In this document: in pieces, positions 1-7,638 of the stretch | How positions within the stretch are numbered: position 1 is the stretch's first letter | How the letters are laid out: every line of letters starts with the position of its first letter | Assembly: GCA_002877855.1 (NCBI GenBank) | Contig: PNIA01000002.1 | Span: 1 to 62,403 of the forward strand | DNA length: 62,403 nt | From: Caldisphaera sp. | Lineage (GTDB): Archaea; Thermoproteota; Thermoprotei_A; Sulfolobales; Acidilobaceae | Direction of reading: 5' to 3' | The notes under the pieces: generated by a model | The model's input: the letters and a program-made list of their open reading frames with translations, nothing else | Told to the model about the DNA's origin: nothing | The model's database searches: none | Translations under genes and position numbers: made by a program

Positions 1-52
1 GTGAACCGCCCTGGGGAAACCCTCGCCCTTCAGGACGGGGAGGAGGTCAGAC
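1..52 (+). ncRNA. Probable 3' end of TnpB omega RNA and element right end
   Basis: Positions 21-43 hold an imperfect hairpin (CCTCGCCC, loop TTCAG, then GACGGGGAGG) followed by AGGTCAG. This GC-rich block is unlike the AT-rich surroundings and matches the usual right end of archaeal IS200/IS605 elements, where the 3' end of the omega RNA overlaps the tnpB stop region. The element boundary is inferred. The guide, if any, would begin just after the element end. Confidence 0.35.
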
Positions 53-96
53 ATAACGGATTTGTTAATCTATTTTTTTACAGACAATTTAATTAG
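1..96 (+). CDS. tnpB: C-terminal end of an IS200/IS605-type TnpB, cut by the left edge
   Basis: An open frame enters from the left edge and stops at TAG 94-96. The visible residues begin VNRPGETLALQDGEEV, a tail typical of archaeal TnpB proteins of IS200/IS605 elements, in which the last codons coincide with the 3' end of the guide (omega) RNA. TnpB is an RNA-guided nuclease. Only about 31 residues are visible, so catalytic residues cannot be checked. The frame runs past the probable element end near position 50-60 and overlaps the 3' end of the convergent symporter gene by 27 nt, so the last residues are probably host sequence. The element appears to have inserted just beyond the symporter. 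Confidence 0.5.
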   Translation: MNRPGETLALQDGEEVRHNGFVNLFFYRQFN

Positions 97-1560
97 TGTC
101 CCTATAAATACTATTAGCAGGTTTATAGATAATCCGATTAGACCTATATATATTGGATGCCCTAATATTGGATATGTTGAAATACTTAATGTCTTAAAAT
201 GATTAACATATAAAAGCAGATATATGCTTGAAATCATACCAACAAACCAACCTACAATCATTGAATATTTATCCAACTTGCTTGTTAAAAGACCTAAGAA
301 AACAGCAGGTAGTGTTTCCAATATTATAATGCCTCCAGTTAATTGCAACTGTATAGCATAGGTTAGTGGTGTTAAAAATACAAAGCTTAAGGCAATAAAC
401 TTAAATGCGACTGATGCCCATTTTGATATCTGTGTTTCCCCTTTTGGTGTTATTTTTGGCATCATGGGTTTAATTATATTTCTTGTCAATAGATTGGCCT
501 GAGCTATGGCCATTATTGCTGCTGGAACTAGACCACCTACGAACACACCAAGCAAAATTATGGCAGCAAACCATTGTGGAAAAGCTGTTACTGCTAATGC
601 AGGTATTGCCGCCAATCCTGATAAAACCTTTGTCATGCTTAATGCGGCCGGATCTGCATACACAAGAATTCCCATCAATGCAAGTATAGCTAGGCCTATA
701 CCATATATAGGTAACAGGGCCGTACTTAACCTTAAAGACTTTCTAGACTCTGCACTTAAAGATCCATTAACTGCGTGTGGATATAAATAAAGTGCCAATG
801 CACTTCCTATAAACAAAGATGTAAATGCGGATGCCATAGCAGGTTTTAGCGTTTGAAGACCTGTTGAAAAAGCATGTGCTTTTTGTGCATCAGCAAAAGC
901 CGTTGCAAAGCCTCCATATTTTAAGGGAACTATAACAATTAATGCTACTATAGAAATCCATATTAGGACATCTTTAAATACAGCGCCAAGGGTAGCTCCT
1001 CTTAGCCCACTAGTATAAACAAAAGCAGCCAATATTATAAAAGATATTACTAAAGCCCACTCTGATACTGTCTTAACAGCAGTATAATTGAAAAACATCA
1101 CGCTTAAAACAGCTCTCATGCCATCAATTTGCAAAGCTATGTAAGGTAACTCGGCAACAATTCCTGTTAATGCTATTAGAATAGCCAATGTAGGACTTCT
1201 AAACGTATCGTGGACAAAATCTGCTGCAGTTATATAACCTTTTTCTCTAGATTTATCCCACAAAATTGTCATAAACAACATTGCTACAGCAAATGTTATT
1301 GCTACATAAGGGACTGCATAAAATCCCTCTGCCCCTACTGCATATTCAAGAGACGGAACTGCAACAAAGGTATAAGCTGTATAGAGATCTGCACCAACTA
1401 AGAACCAAACCAAAAATACTCCAAGCTTTCTACCAGCTAAAGCCCACTCCCCTAGTTGTGAGAGATCCCCCTTTCTCCATTTGGCTCCAAAGAATCCTAG
1501 GAAAACAAAAACAGCAAACAAGACCCAAAATACTACCCAACCTAAAAGACCAAAAATCAT
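70..1560 (-). CDS. Sodium:solute symporter (SSS family)
   Basis: A 496-residue polytopic membrane protein with about 13 hydrophobic segments, typical in length and pattern for the SSS family, which couples uptake of organic acids, amino acids or sugars to sodium entry. The N-terminus has a long first helix followed by a basic loop containing LAGRKLGVFLVWFLVGADLY, where SSS proteins carry the conserved region before helix 2. The start ATG lies 7 nt after GGTGA. The small gene 1567-1791 ends 6 nt upstream, so the two form an operon. This small-protein plus symporter layout is common for monocarboxylate-type carriers, but the substrate cannot be read from the sequence. The 3' end runs into the flanking TnpB tail. 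Confidence 0.85.
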   Translation of the reverse strand: MIFGLLGWVVFWVLFAVFVFLGFFGAKWRKGDLSQLGEWALAGRKLGVFLVWFLVGADLYTAYTFVAVPSLEYAVGAEGFYAVPYVAITFAVAMLFMTILWDKSREKGYITAADFVHDTFRSPTLAILIALTGIVAELPYIALQIDGMRAVLSVMFFNYTAVKTVSEWALVISFIILAAFVYTSGLRGATLGAVFKDVLIWISIVALIVIVPLKYGGFATAFADAQKAHAFSTGLQTLKPAMASAFTSLFIGSALALYLYPHAVNGSLSAESRKSLRLSTALLPIYGIGLAILALMGILVYADPAALSMTKVLSGLAAIPALAVTAFPQWFAAIILLGVFVGGLVPAAIMAIAQANLLTRNIIKPMMPKITPKGETQISKWASVAFKFIALSFVFLTPLTYAIQLQLTGGIIILETLPAVFLGLLTSKLDKYSMIVGWFVGMISSIYLLLYVNHFKTLSISTYPILGHPIYIGLIGLSINLLIVFIGTLIKLSVKK

Positions 1561-1566
1561 TGAACT

Positions 1567-1791
1567 TCACCTTTTTTCCCATATATATGCTGCTATACCA
1601 AACAGTAGACCTGATATTACAAGCCACATTGTTTGATACCAATAGAAAAATGATAAACCTCCTAAGGTTGGGTTTACTTTGTCATAAGTAGGATATAACA
1701 TGTAAACCATAAACGGAATTAATAATAAAATCGCTATAGAAATTTTTCTCCCCTTACTTAACTTCTCACTTCCATGAGACACTATGGCCAC
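1567..1791 (-). CDS. Small two-helix membrane protein, DUF3311-like symporter partner
   Basis: A 74-residue protein with a basic N-terminus and two predicted transmembrane helices (roughly residues 17-34 and 48-68), the second reached through a FYWYQTMWLVISGLLF stretch. Size, topology and position directly before a sodium/solute symporter fit the DUF3311 family, which is habitually encoded with SSS carriers and may be an accessory subunit. The start is GTG. It lies first in a two-gene operon with a 6-nt gap. The family assignment is from pattern and context, and no biochemical role is claimed. Confidence 0.65.
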   Translation of the reverse strand: MAIVSHGSEKLSKGRKISIAILLLIPFMVYMLYPTYDKVNPTLGGLSFFYWYQTMWLVISGLLFGIAAYIWEKR

Positions 1792-1917
1792 ACCAGTTTT
1801 TATTGTATACAGCTTAGCTTAAAAACATTTGCTATAATTTTTTAATAAAAATAAAATAATCTACTGCAATAATTTTTACCTCTTTTAAGCAAGATAACTT
1901 AAACTTCCAAAAAGTTA

Positions 1918-2100
1918 GTTTTGCTAACTACTTCTGGCTTCTCCCCTGAAGTGCGAGAGTTTTCAAGTCTTAAGGGTTACCTATAGGAGCTACTCTGATT
2001 CCTCCCTATGTGGGAGTAAAGTTACAACTTCTCGCTCTTATTTAACCTAAGAGAGAAATCTTGCCCTCCTTTTTCTTTAATTTGGCAACGAGTAGAGACT
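1918..2100 (-). pseudogene. Decayed IS200/IS605 TnpB / omega RNA 3' end
   Basis: This is the main content of the 1792-2244 gap. On the minus strand a segment reads GGAGGAATCAGAGTAGCTCC, then TATAGGTAACCC, then ACTCTCGCACTTCAGGGGAG and AAGCCAG. It parallels the intact right end at positions 1-50 (CCCTCGCCCTTCAGG, GGGGAGGAGGTCAG) with small deletions. Short frames around it, such as LVAKLKKKEGKISLLG, are broken by stops. I read it as the scar of an older TnpB element about 2 kb from the one at the left edge. No intact frame or left end can be seen. The rest of the gap is AT-rich with nothing recognisable. Confidence 0.45.
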
Positions 2101-2244
2101 TACCTTATATAGTGAAGAATACCCTTGATAGCTATTCATATCTAATTATTTTTAGAACAAACCTTAAACTTTACCCCACCTTAAAATGACAAGATTTGTT
2201 CATATTTTTATCAAACAAACTTAAAATTAAGTTATTCATTACAA

Positions 2245-2679
2245 CTATTTGTTAAAAATTAAGTTTTTATCTCCCTTCAATTTTAAAATAATTGATTTTA
2301 TATCAACTAAATCATCCTTTACATCTATTATACCAGAAAGACTTTTTAGAAAGTCCTCTTCTTTTTTCGATCCTGCCTGTATATAATATCCTATTAAAGT
2401 TTCTATATCCATATTTTTTATTTCATTGCAAAAAACTATCATTTTTTGATAAAACTCGGTTTCTTTTCTTATTAATAATCTAATCTCTTTTAACTTATCT
2501 ATTATATCTTTTAAATTTTCCATAGCTTCCTCCTTTTGCTTTTCCTCTACAGATAAAAGCATATTAAATAAAATATGCCCATTGTTTATTAGATTTATTT
2601 GTTCTTGGAGCAATTGGGCCAATTTGCTTGCACTTTGATCTAATAATTCTTTTGAATTTTTGAAATCACAATTGCTCAA
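2245..2679 (-). CDS. Hypothetical helical protein
   Basis: A 144-residue protein that I do not recognise. It is almost entirely predicted alpha-helical, with heptad-like stretches (about residues 15-75, rich in Leu, Ile, Glu and Lys) suggesting a coiled coil or helical bundle. There are no transmembrane segments and no signal peptide. Only two cysteines are present (residue 4 and about residue 83). It lies downstream of the glyS operon with a 22-nt gap to the next gene upstream, so it could be the third gene of that transcript. An ATG start is used. Codon use resembles its neighbours, so there is no sign of recent transfer. Confidence 0.55.
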   Translation of the reverse strand: MSNCDFKNSKELLDQSASKLAQLLQEQINLINNGHILFNMLLSVEEKQKEEAMENLKDIIDKLKEIRLLIRKETEFYQKMIVFCNEIKNMDIETLIGYYIQAGSKKEEDFLKSLSGIIDVKDDLVDIKSIILKLKGDKNLIFNK

Positions 2680-2701
2680 AATTTACACCAATTTAAAATA
2701 T

Positions 2702-3079
2702 TTAAACCGAAACCGCTCTTACAGTTGCAATGCTGTTATCAGCTATTCCTTCATCTTTCATTTCATCGGGATTAGCAAACACCTTGTTATCGTCTTTTAT
2801 TCCTTCATCAATAACTGCCTTCATAACGAATTTCTTTTTACCTGCTATTACCAGTTCGAGTTCTTTTTGTATGCCCAAATCTTGTGCCAACTTTTTTGAT
2901 ATCTTTGCTTCTCCTTTCTCCAATGATGAATCATATGAAATCCTAATTCTTTTCTCACTTATCTTTTTACCCTTACCTTTCAATGAAGTTGCGGGCGGTA
3001 TAACAGATAAGGCCTTACTTATATCAGCCTTTCCTAATTTAACATCCTTTTCATTTGTATCATTATCTTGGGAATTCAT
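2702..3079 (-). CDS. Conserved hypothetical protein, second gene of the glyS operon
   Basis: A 125-residue soluble protein. The first 35 residues are charged and probably disordered. Residues about 43-125 look like a compact beta-rich domain (RIRISYDSS, then ISKKLAQDLGIQKELELVIAG, later FVMKAVIDE). The order strand, 'AxxLGI', strand resembles small beta-barrel or double-psi-barrel folds, but this is only a resemblance. The gene starts 6 nt after the glycyl-tRNA synthetase stop, so it is surely co-transcribed with it. That context suggests a housekeeping role near translation. I do not recognise a named family. Confidence 0.6.
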   Translation of the reverse strand: MNSQDNDTNEKDVKLGKADISKALSVIPPATSLKGKGKKISEKRIRISYDSSLEKGEAKISKKLAQDLGIQKELELVIAGKKKFVMKAVIDEGIKDDNKVFANPDEMKDEGIADNSIATVRAVSV

Positions 3080-3085
3080 AGATCC

Positions 3086-4840
3086 TCATCCTTCTATCTC
3101 AACTTCCTTTCCTAGTTCTTTTATGTCTGAGGAATTATAAATGAATTTCCTGAGGGCTGATGATATATCATTTATATTAATCCTAACCTGCTTCCATGTA
3201 TCTCTGTCTCTCATTGTTATAGTGTTATCCTCTAATGATTGATAATCGATCGTAAAATCAGCAGGTACACCTATTTCATCATATCTTGCATATCTTTTAC
3301 CTATGCTTCCATTATCATCATAAATTACAGAAAAGCCTTCTGATACTAACAGCGAGTAAACGGATTTTGCTTTATTAATTAACTTATCGTCATCTTCAAT
3401 TAATGGCAATACAACAGCCTCTGCAGGCGATAGGTATCTTGGAAAAGACAAAATTATCCTACCATTGCTTTCTCTATATGCATATTCCATTGCTACATAT
3501 AATAATCTGTCAGTTCCAAAAGAAGGTTCTATTACATGTGGTATAAACTTTCTTCCTGAAACCTTATCTTCTCTTTCTACAATTATTATTGCTTCCTTTG
3601 GTATATCAATTCCATCAACATTTATTTTACCATCTCTGTTTAAATCGTCTAATACTTTATCTGCATCTAATTTTTCAATTTTACTCATAATTTCATTAGC
3701 TTTTGCTCTAAAGGTCTTTCCTGCATATGCCTTGTCTAACATAATTTTTTTCTTTTTTATAACTTGGATTGTCTTGTATGGCTCAAATACCTCCAAATCA
3801 ATATTGCTAAACTTTTCATGTCTTGATAAATCATAATCTCCTCTATATGCATAACCGGCTACCTCAATCCAACCCCATCTACTAGTTTTTACCATGTGAT
3901 CGAATGTTTGTTTAGAATAATGAGCTCTTTCTTTAGGACCTTTTTCTTCAAAATACATATTGCTTTCAGGCACGCCAATTCTTAAAACCAAAAGCTTACC
4001 AATAACCATCCAATAAGCCATGCATTTATGAACAACCAATTTTCTGTCTATAGCTTCTTTAACTGTTACAGTAATAGGCTCCCTTTTTTTTTCTTTTAAT
4101 TCATAGGGTAAAATATTGATAGTTTCATTGTAGTATTTTTCTATATTTGGACAATCATCTTTATCTGGATCAAAGAAGTATTCCATCTCCATAATCGTAA
4201 AATCTCTTAATCTTATCATTCCCTGTCTAGGGCTTATCTCATTCCTACCTACTTTCCCTATTTGCGCTATTCCTAGAGGTAACTTATTTCTTAAAGATTC
4301 ATGTATCCTTTTAAATGCAACAAAAATACCCTGCGCAAGTTCAGGTCTAAAATATCCTACATTTCCTTCATATGGTCCTATTTGAGTTTTAAATAATAAA
4401 TTGAAAACCTTTACATCACTTAGCTCACCATTACAAACAGGACATCTCAAATCCTTTGCCTTAATTAAGTTATTAAGTTCATCTATTGAGAATCCTTCTG
4501 CTTTTATCTTTAACTTTTCTTCAACTAAATGGTCTGCTCTGTAAACCCTGCCACATTTATTACATTTAACTATTGGATCAGTAAAGTTATCTACATGCCC
4601 GCTTGCTTCATAAACTATAGATGGTCCTAATATAGGGGTTTCAACTTCTACAACTCTATCTTGATGATTTTTTATAAATACTTCCCTCCATAAGTCAACA
4701 ATTTTTTTCTTTAAAGCCATACCATAAGGACCCATATCATAAAAGCCACCTAAGCCACCATAAATTTCATAGGATTGCCAGAAAAACCCTCTTCTTTTAG
4801 CTATATCAATTATTTTATCATATAGATCCGTTTCAGACAA
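3086..4840 (-). CDS. glyS: Glycyl-tRNA synthetase (class II, archaeal/eukaryal type)
   Basis: Charges tRNA-Gly with glycine in the cytoplasm. The 584-residue protein shows the alpha2-type GlyRS layout: the N-terminal GGLGGFYDMGPYG segment around residue 30, a zinc-binding-like insert with CNKCGRVYRAD and CPVCNG pairs (about residues 92-140), class II motif 2 around FRPELAQGIFVAFKR and RLRDFTIMEMEYFF, and motif 3 near the C-terminus (EPSFGTDRLLY). A C-terminal anticodon-binding domain follows (FTIDYQSLEDNTITMRDRD). The start is TTG, preceded by GGTGGAG. The downstream gene begins 6 nt later, and the agmatinase gene is divergent. Confidence 0.95.
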   Translation of the reverse strand: MSETDLYDKIIDIAKRRGFFWQSYEIYGGLGGFYDMGPYGMALKKKIVDLWREVFIKNHQDRVVEVETPILGPSIVYEASGHVDNFTDPIVKCNKCGRVYRADHLVEEKLKIKAEGFSIDELNNLIKAKDLRCPVCNGELSDVKVFNLLFKTQIGPYEGNVGYFRPELAQGIFVAFKRIHESLRNKLPLGIAQIGKVGRNEISPRQGMIRLRDFTIMEMEYFFDPDKDDCPNIEKYYNETINILPYELKEKKREPITVTVKEAIDRKLVVHKCMAYWMVIGKLLVLRIGVPESNMYFEEKGPKERAHYSKQTFDHMVKTSRWGWIEVAGYAYRGDYDLSRHEKFSNIDLEVFEPYKTIQVIKKKKIMLDKAYAGKTFRAKANEIMSKIEKLDADKVLDDLNRDGKINVDGIDIPKEAIIIVEREDKVSGRKFIPHVIEPSFGTDRLLYVAMEYAYRESNGRIILSFPRYLSPAEAVVLPLIEDDDKLINKAKSVYSLLVSEGFSVIYDDNGSIGKRYARYDEIGVPADFTIDYQSLEDNTITMRDRDTWKQVRININDISSALRKFIYNSSDIKELGKEVEIEG

Positions 4841-4879
4841 TTAGCTCCACCTATTCTTTCTATGCTATACTGACCAAAA

Positions 4880-4891
4880 CTTTTATTTAAA
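4880..4891 (+). promoter_or_regulatory. Probable TATA box for the agmatinase gene
   Basis: CTTTTATTTAAA lies about 35 nt before the ATG at 4921, preceded by purine/A-rich sequence as expected for BRE. This fits an archaeal promoter giving a short leader that contains the GGGAG ribosome binding site. It sits in the 80-nt divergent gap with glyS. Confidence 0.35.
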
Positions 4892-4920
4892 TTGTTATAC
4901 ATTTTTTCTAGGGAGAAAAA

Positions 4921-5841
4921 ATGAGCTTAAAGGAAATCTACTTATCAAAGTCGTCTAGAAACTATGCAGGCCTTGAAACCAATAAGAAATCAAAATACGT
5001 CATATTTGGGGTACCATTTGATTCTTCTACATCATATAAGCCTGGAACTAGGTTTGGACCCGACTCAATAAGACAAGCAGCATCATCTTTAGAATCCAAT
5101 AGCTATTTTTCTGATATCTATCTAGAAGATATTGGAATAGATGATGAAGGTGATATAACACCAGTTATTGGTGATATAAATGAAACCATGAATAGAGTCA
5201 CTTCGATTACCTCTGAAATAGTTAAAGAAAATAAAATACCTATCGTATTAGGAGGGGAACATACAATAACCTATGGCGTTTTAAGAGGTATTAAAAAGGC
5301 GTTAAATATTTCACCTTGCCTAATAGTCATAGATGCACATTATGATTTGAGAGATGATTATTTGGGATTAAAGCTCGGACATGCTTCTGTCATGAGAAGA
5401 AATTTAGAAATTCTTGGGCTGACTAAAATAAATTATTTAGGAGTAAGGGCTTACTCTAAAGAAGAGAGGAACTATGCATTATCGAAAAATAACATAAATA
5501 CCTTAAAGCCATCAGATATATATCGCTTAGGCATATTAAATACAATAAATACAATAAAAAGATTCTTATCGGATTGCAAGTATATTTATCTATCAATAGA
5601 TATGGATGGCTTTGATCCATCGTTTGCTCCAGGAGTAGGAAATCCGGAGCCCGGGGGGATAAATAATGTTGAAGGGCTTAGCATAGTAAATCAATTAGTC
5701 GATAAAAGGCTTATAGGAGCTGATGTAGTAGAAGTTTCTCCACCATACGATTCAAACGATATTACAGCAGCTTTAGGAGCAAAATTAATCAATGAAATAA
5801 TAATGAAAAATTACATTGAAAACAAAGAAAACAACACATAA
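4921..5841 (+). CDS. speB: Agmatinase (arginase/ureohydrolase family)
   Basis: Hydrolyses agmatine to putrescine and urea, a step of polyamine synthesis. The 306 residues carry the ureohydrolase signatures: PGTRFGPDSIR near residue 41, the metal ligands in LGGEHT, VIDAHYDLRD and LSIDMDGFDPSFAPGVGNPE, and the late EVSPPYD. The two-manganese site therefore looks complete. Length is normal for archaeal SpeB. The start ATG follows GGGAG. The gene is divergent from glyS and convergent with rpoP, so it is probably transcribed alone. Putrescine-derived spermidine is also needed for hypusine on aIF5A, encoded at 32061. Other ureohydrolases such as guanidinobutyrase cannot be excluded. Confidence 0.85.
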   Translation: MSLKEIYLSKSSRNYAGLETNKKSKYVIFGVPFDSSTSYKPGTRFGPDSIRQAASSLESNSYFSDIYLEDIGIDDEGDITPVIGDINETMNRVTSITSEIVKENKIPIVLGGEHTITYGVLRGIKKALNISPCLIVIDAHYDLRDDYLGLKLGHASVMRRNLEILGLTKINYLGVRAYSKEERNYALSKNNINTLKPSDIYRLGILNTINTIKRFLSDCKYIYLSIDMDGFDPSFAPGVGNPEPGGINNVEGLSIVNQLVDKRLIGADVVEVSPPYDSNDITAALGAKLINEIIMKNYIENKENNT

Positions 5842-5853
5842 TCAAACACATAA

Positions 5854-6111
5854 TTAAATTGCATCAACCTTTCTTGGCTTAACAAGAGTCGGGGGTGCTC
5901 TTAGCTTAACAAATATCCTATAACCGCATTTAGGGCAAATCATGCTATGATATTGATCAAGCTCTGATTTGCTTATTTTATAACCGCAATTTAAACACAT
6001 ATAATATACTTCCCTTTCGGATATACCATAAAGAGGACCAGAGTATTCTTCTTGCAAACTTGTTTCTTCGCCTTCTTTATTTAGCTCATCCGAATTATTA
6101 AACTCAGACAT
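5854..6111 (-). CDS. rpoP: DNA-directed RNA polymerase subunit P (Rpb12-like) with N-terminal extension
   Basis: The C-terminal 48 residues match archaeal Rpo[11 protein letters not shown], then [16 protein letters not shown], and an ending KPRKVDAI. The two CxxC pairs form the single zinc ribbon. RpoP is a small structural subunit of RNA polymerase. Archaeal RpoP is usually about 48 residues. This one has about 37 extra acidic, probably disordered residues. The ATG at the far upstream position is preceded by GGGGC and looks usable, but the internal ATG before CLNCG cannot be excluded as a second start. It faces aIF1 divergently across a short gap. Confidence 0.8.
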   Translation of the reverse strand: MSEFNNSDELNKEGEETSLQEEYSGPLYGISEREVYYMCLNCGYKISKSELDQYHSMICPKCGYRIFVKLRAPPTLVKPRKVDAI

Positions 6112-6203
6112 TTATAGCCCCTAAAAGAAATTTGCAAAGCAAGGTTTATATTCCTAGATTAATCTTTAATATAATAGAAATTGTGAGGTGGCAAAAAAAG
6201 CCC

Positions 6204-6509
6204 ATGTCGAAAAATGTTGATTGTGGAGGTCTTCCACCTGAAATATGCGAACAATTAGCTACTGAGGAACAAATTATAAAAATAAGATTGGAAACAAGAA
6301 GATTTGGTAAGCAAGTTACTGTTATTGAAGGGATCGACGAAAAGCAAGTTAATTATAAAGAACTTGCCTCGAAACTTAAAAGCGAATTGGCAGCAGGGGG
6401 AACATATAAAGATGGTAGGATAGAGCTACAGGGAGATCATAGAAAAAAAGTTAAAGAAATTTTGATAAAATTTGGTTTTCAATCTGAAAATATAATGATA
6501 ATTGAGTAA
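6204..6509 (+). CDS. Translation initiation factor aIF1 (SUI1 family)
   Basis: aIF1 binds the small ribosomal subunit and controls start-site selection. The 101-residue product has the SUI1 fold signature: a short N-terminal [16 protein letters not shown], the basic strand [19 protein letters not shown], and the C-terminal [18 protein letters not shown] with the conserved G-x-x-x-x-G-x-I-x-x-Q-G-D pattern. I chose ATG 6204 because GAGGTG at 6185 sits upstream and family members begin here. An upstream in-frame ATG at 6132 would add 24 hydrophobic residues and lacks a ribosome binding site. Confidence 0.9.
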   Translation: MSKNVDCGGLPPEICEQLATEEQIIKIRLETRRFGKQVTVIEGIDEKQVNYKELASKLKSELAAGGTYKDGRIELQGDHRKKVKEILIKFGFQSENIMIIE

Positions 6510-6576
6510 ATATTATTAAATAATTATTTGAGTAAATAAAATATAATTATATTTTATTTTAAAGCAATTAAACAAT

Positions 6577-6585
6577 CTATAAATA
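6577..6585 (+). promoter_or_regulatory. Probable TATA box of the cobalamin operon
   Basis: CTATAAATA lies about 34-42 nt before the first gene of the operon (ATG 6619) in the 109-nt gap after aIF1. It is the best TATA-like match in the gap. Transcription would begin around 6605, giving a very short leader. No cobalamin riboswitch-like structure is visible here; such riboswitches are bacterial. Confidence 0.4.
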
Positions 6586-6618
6586 TTACTGGCTACCCTA
6601 TCCAATTGGGAAAATAAA

Positions 6619-7638
6619 ATGAATGCAATTGGTGTTTATGTTGGAGGATCAACAGAGACCTCTACCATAGAGGGGATAAGCATAGCAGGTTCTTCAAACA
6701 AAGATACATTATATACACCGACGTTAGATTTAGAGTATTTAGTTAATGGTTTGCCTATAACTAAAAAAGAAATACCAGTAACACCTGAAGGTCTACCAAC
6801 TCCAGCAGTTATAACAAGGAGTGTATTAGAAAACATTTGCATACCGTTTTTTGTTGTAGATTCGGGTCTTTTTTATAAGCTGAAGGTACCACATATTTTA
6901 TTACCAAACGCCATGCCCGGAAGCAATATAAAGGGGAAAAACGCATTAAAATATGGAACTGCTAAATCAATATTTTATGAATCCATTAAATTGGGTGAAA
7001 TAATATCAAGAAATCATGATGTTGTTTTAATTGGAGAAAGCATACCCGGTGGTACTACAACAGCATCAGCAATAATGGAGGGTTTGGGTTATGAAGCTAT
7101 AGATCTCGTAAGCAGTACATCACCAAACAATCCTAAGGAATTGAAAAGAATTGTTGTTAAAGATGCACTGAAAAGAATAAAGAAAGAAATAAATGATGTT
7201 TTTTATATAGTTGATGAAGTTGGAGACCCAGTTCACATAGCTTTAGCTGGAATTGCTTTTGGCTCATCTAAGAACTCTCGTATCGTCTTGTTATCAGGAG
7301 GTACCCAGATGGGTGCAGTAATTTCAATTTTAACTAAATTGGGTTTATTTAATAATAAAATAAAGGTAGCAACTACAAAGTGGATAATTAACGATAAAGA
7401 CTCCAACATAGTTTCATTATTAAAACAAATAAACAATGTAGAAATTATCTCATCAGATCTTGATTTTCGTGATTCAAAATATGACGGCTTAAAGCTTTAT
7501 GAAGAAGGTTATGTAAAAGAAGGTGTGGGAGCAGGGGGCACACTAATATTAGCCAAGATGCTGGGATTTGACAATGGCCAAATAAAGAAATTTATTTATA
7601 ATGAATATGAGAGGCTTGAAAAGATTGGTAAAAATTGA
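6619..7638 (+). CDS. cobT: Nicotinate-nucleotide:dimethylbenzimidazole phosphoribosyltransferase-like protein (archaeal CobT, UPF0284)
   Basis: CobT activates the lower-ligand base of cobalamin by transferring ribose phosphate from nicotinate mononucleotide. The 339-residue protein belongs to the archaeal CobT-like family. Visible landmarks are the TPTLDLEYL segment, the glycine-rich VLIGESIPGGTTTASAIM loop (about residues 141-158), LVSSTSPNNP, and LLSGGTQMGAV. It is the first gene of a seven-gene run in which all others act in nucleotide-loop assembly, which strengthens the call. Its 3' end overlaps cbiZ by about 30 nt. The base actually activated is not known from sequence. Confidence 0.85.
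   Translation: MNAIGVYVGGSTETSTIEGISIAGSSNKDTLYTPTLDLEYLVNGLPITKKEIPVTPEGLPTPAVITRSVLENICIPFFVVDSGLFYKLKVPHILLPNAMPGSNIKGKNALKYGTAKSIFYESIKLGEIISRNHDVVLIGESIPGGTTTASAIMEGLGYEAIDLVSSTSPNNPKELKRIVVKDALKRIKKEINDVFYIVDEVGDPVHIALAGIAFGSSKNSRIVLLSGGTQMGAVISILTKLGLFNNKIKVATTKWIINDKDSNIVSLLKQINNVEIISSDLDFRDSKYDGLKLYEEGYVKEGVGAGGTLILAKMLGFDNGQIKKFIYNEYERLEKIGKN

Noticed and set aside
1281..1691. 136-codon plus-strand frame opposite the symporter and its partner
   Set aside because: It is antisense to two well-supported genes and its translation looks like low-complexity antisense of membrane helices.
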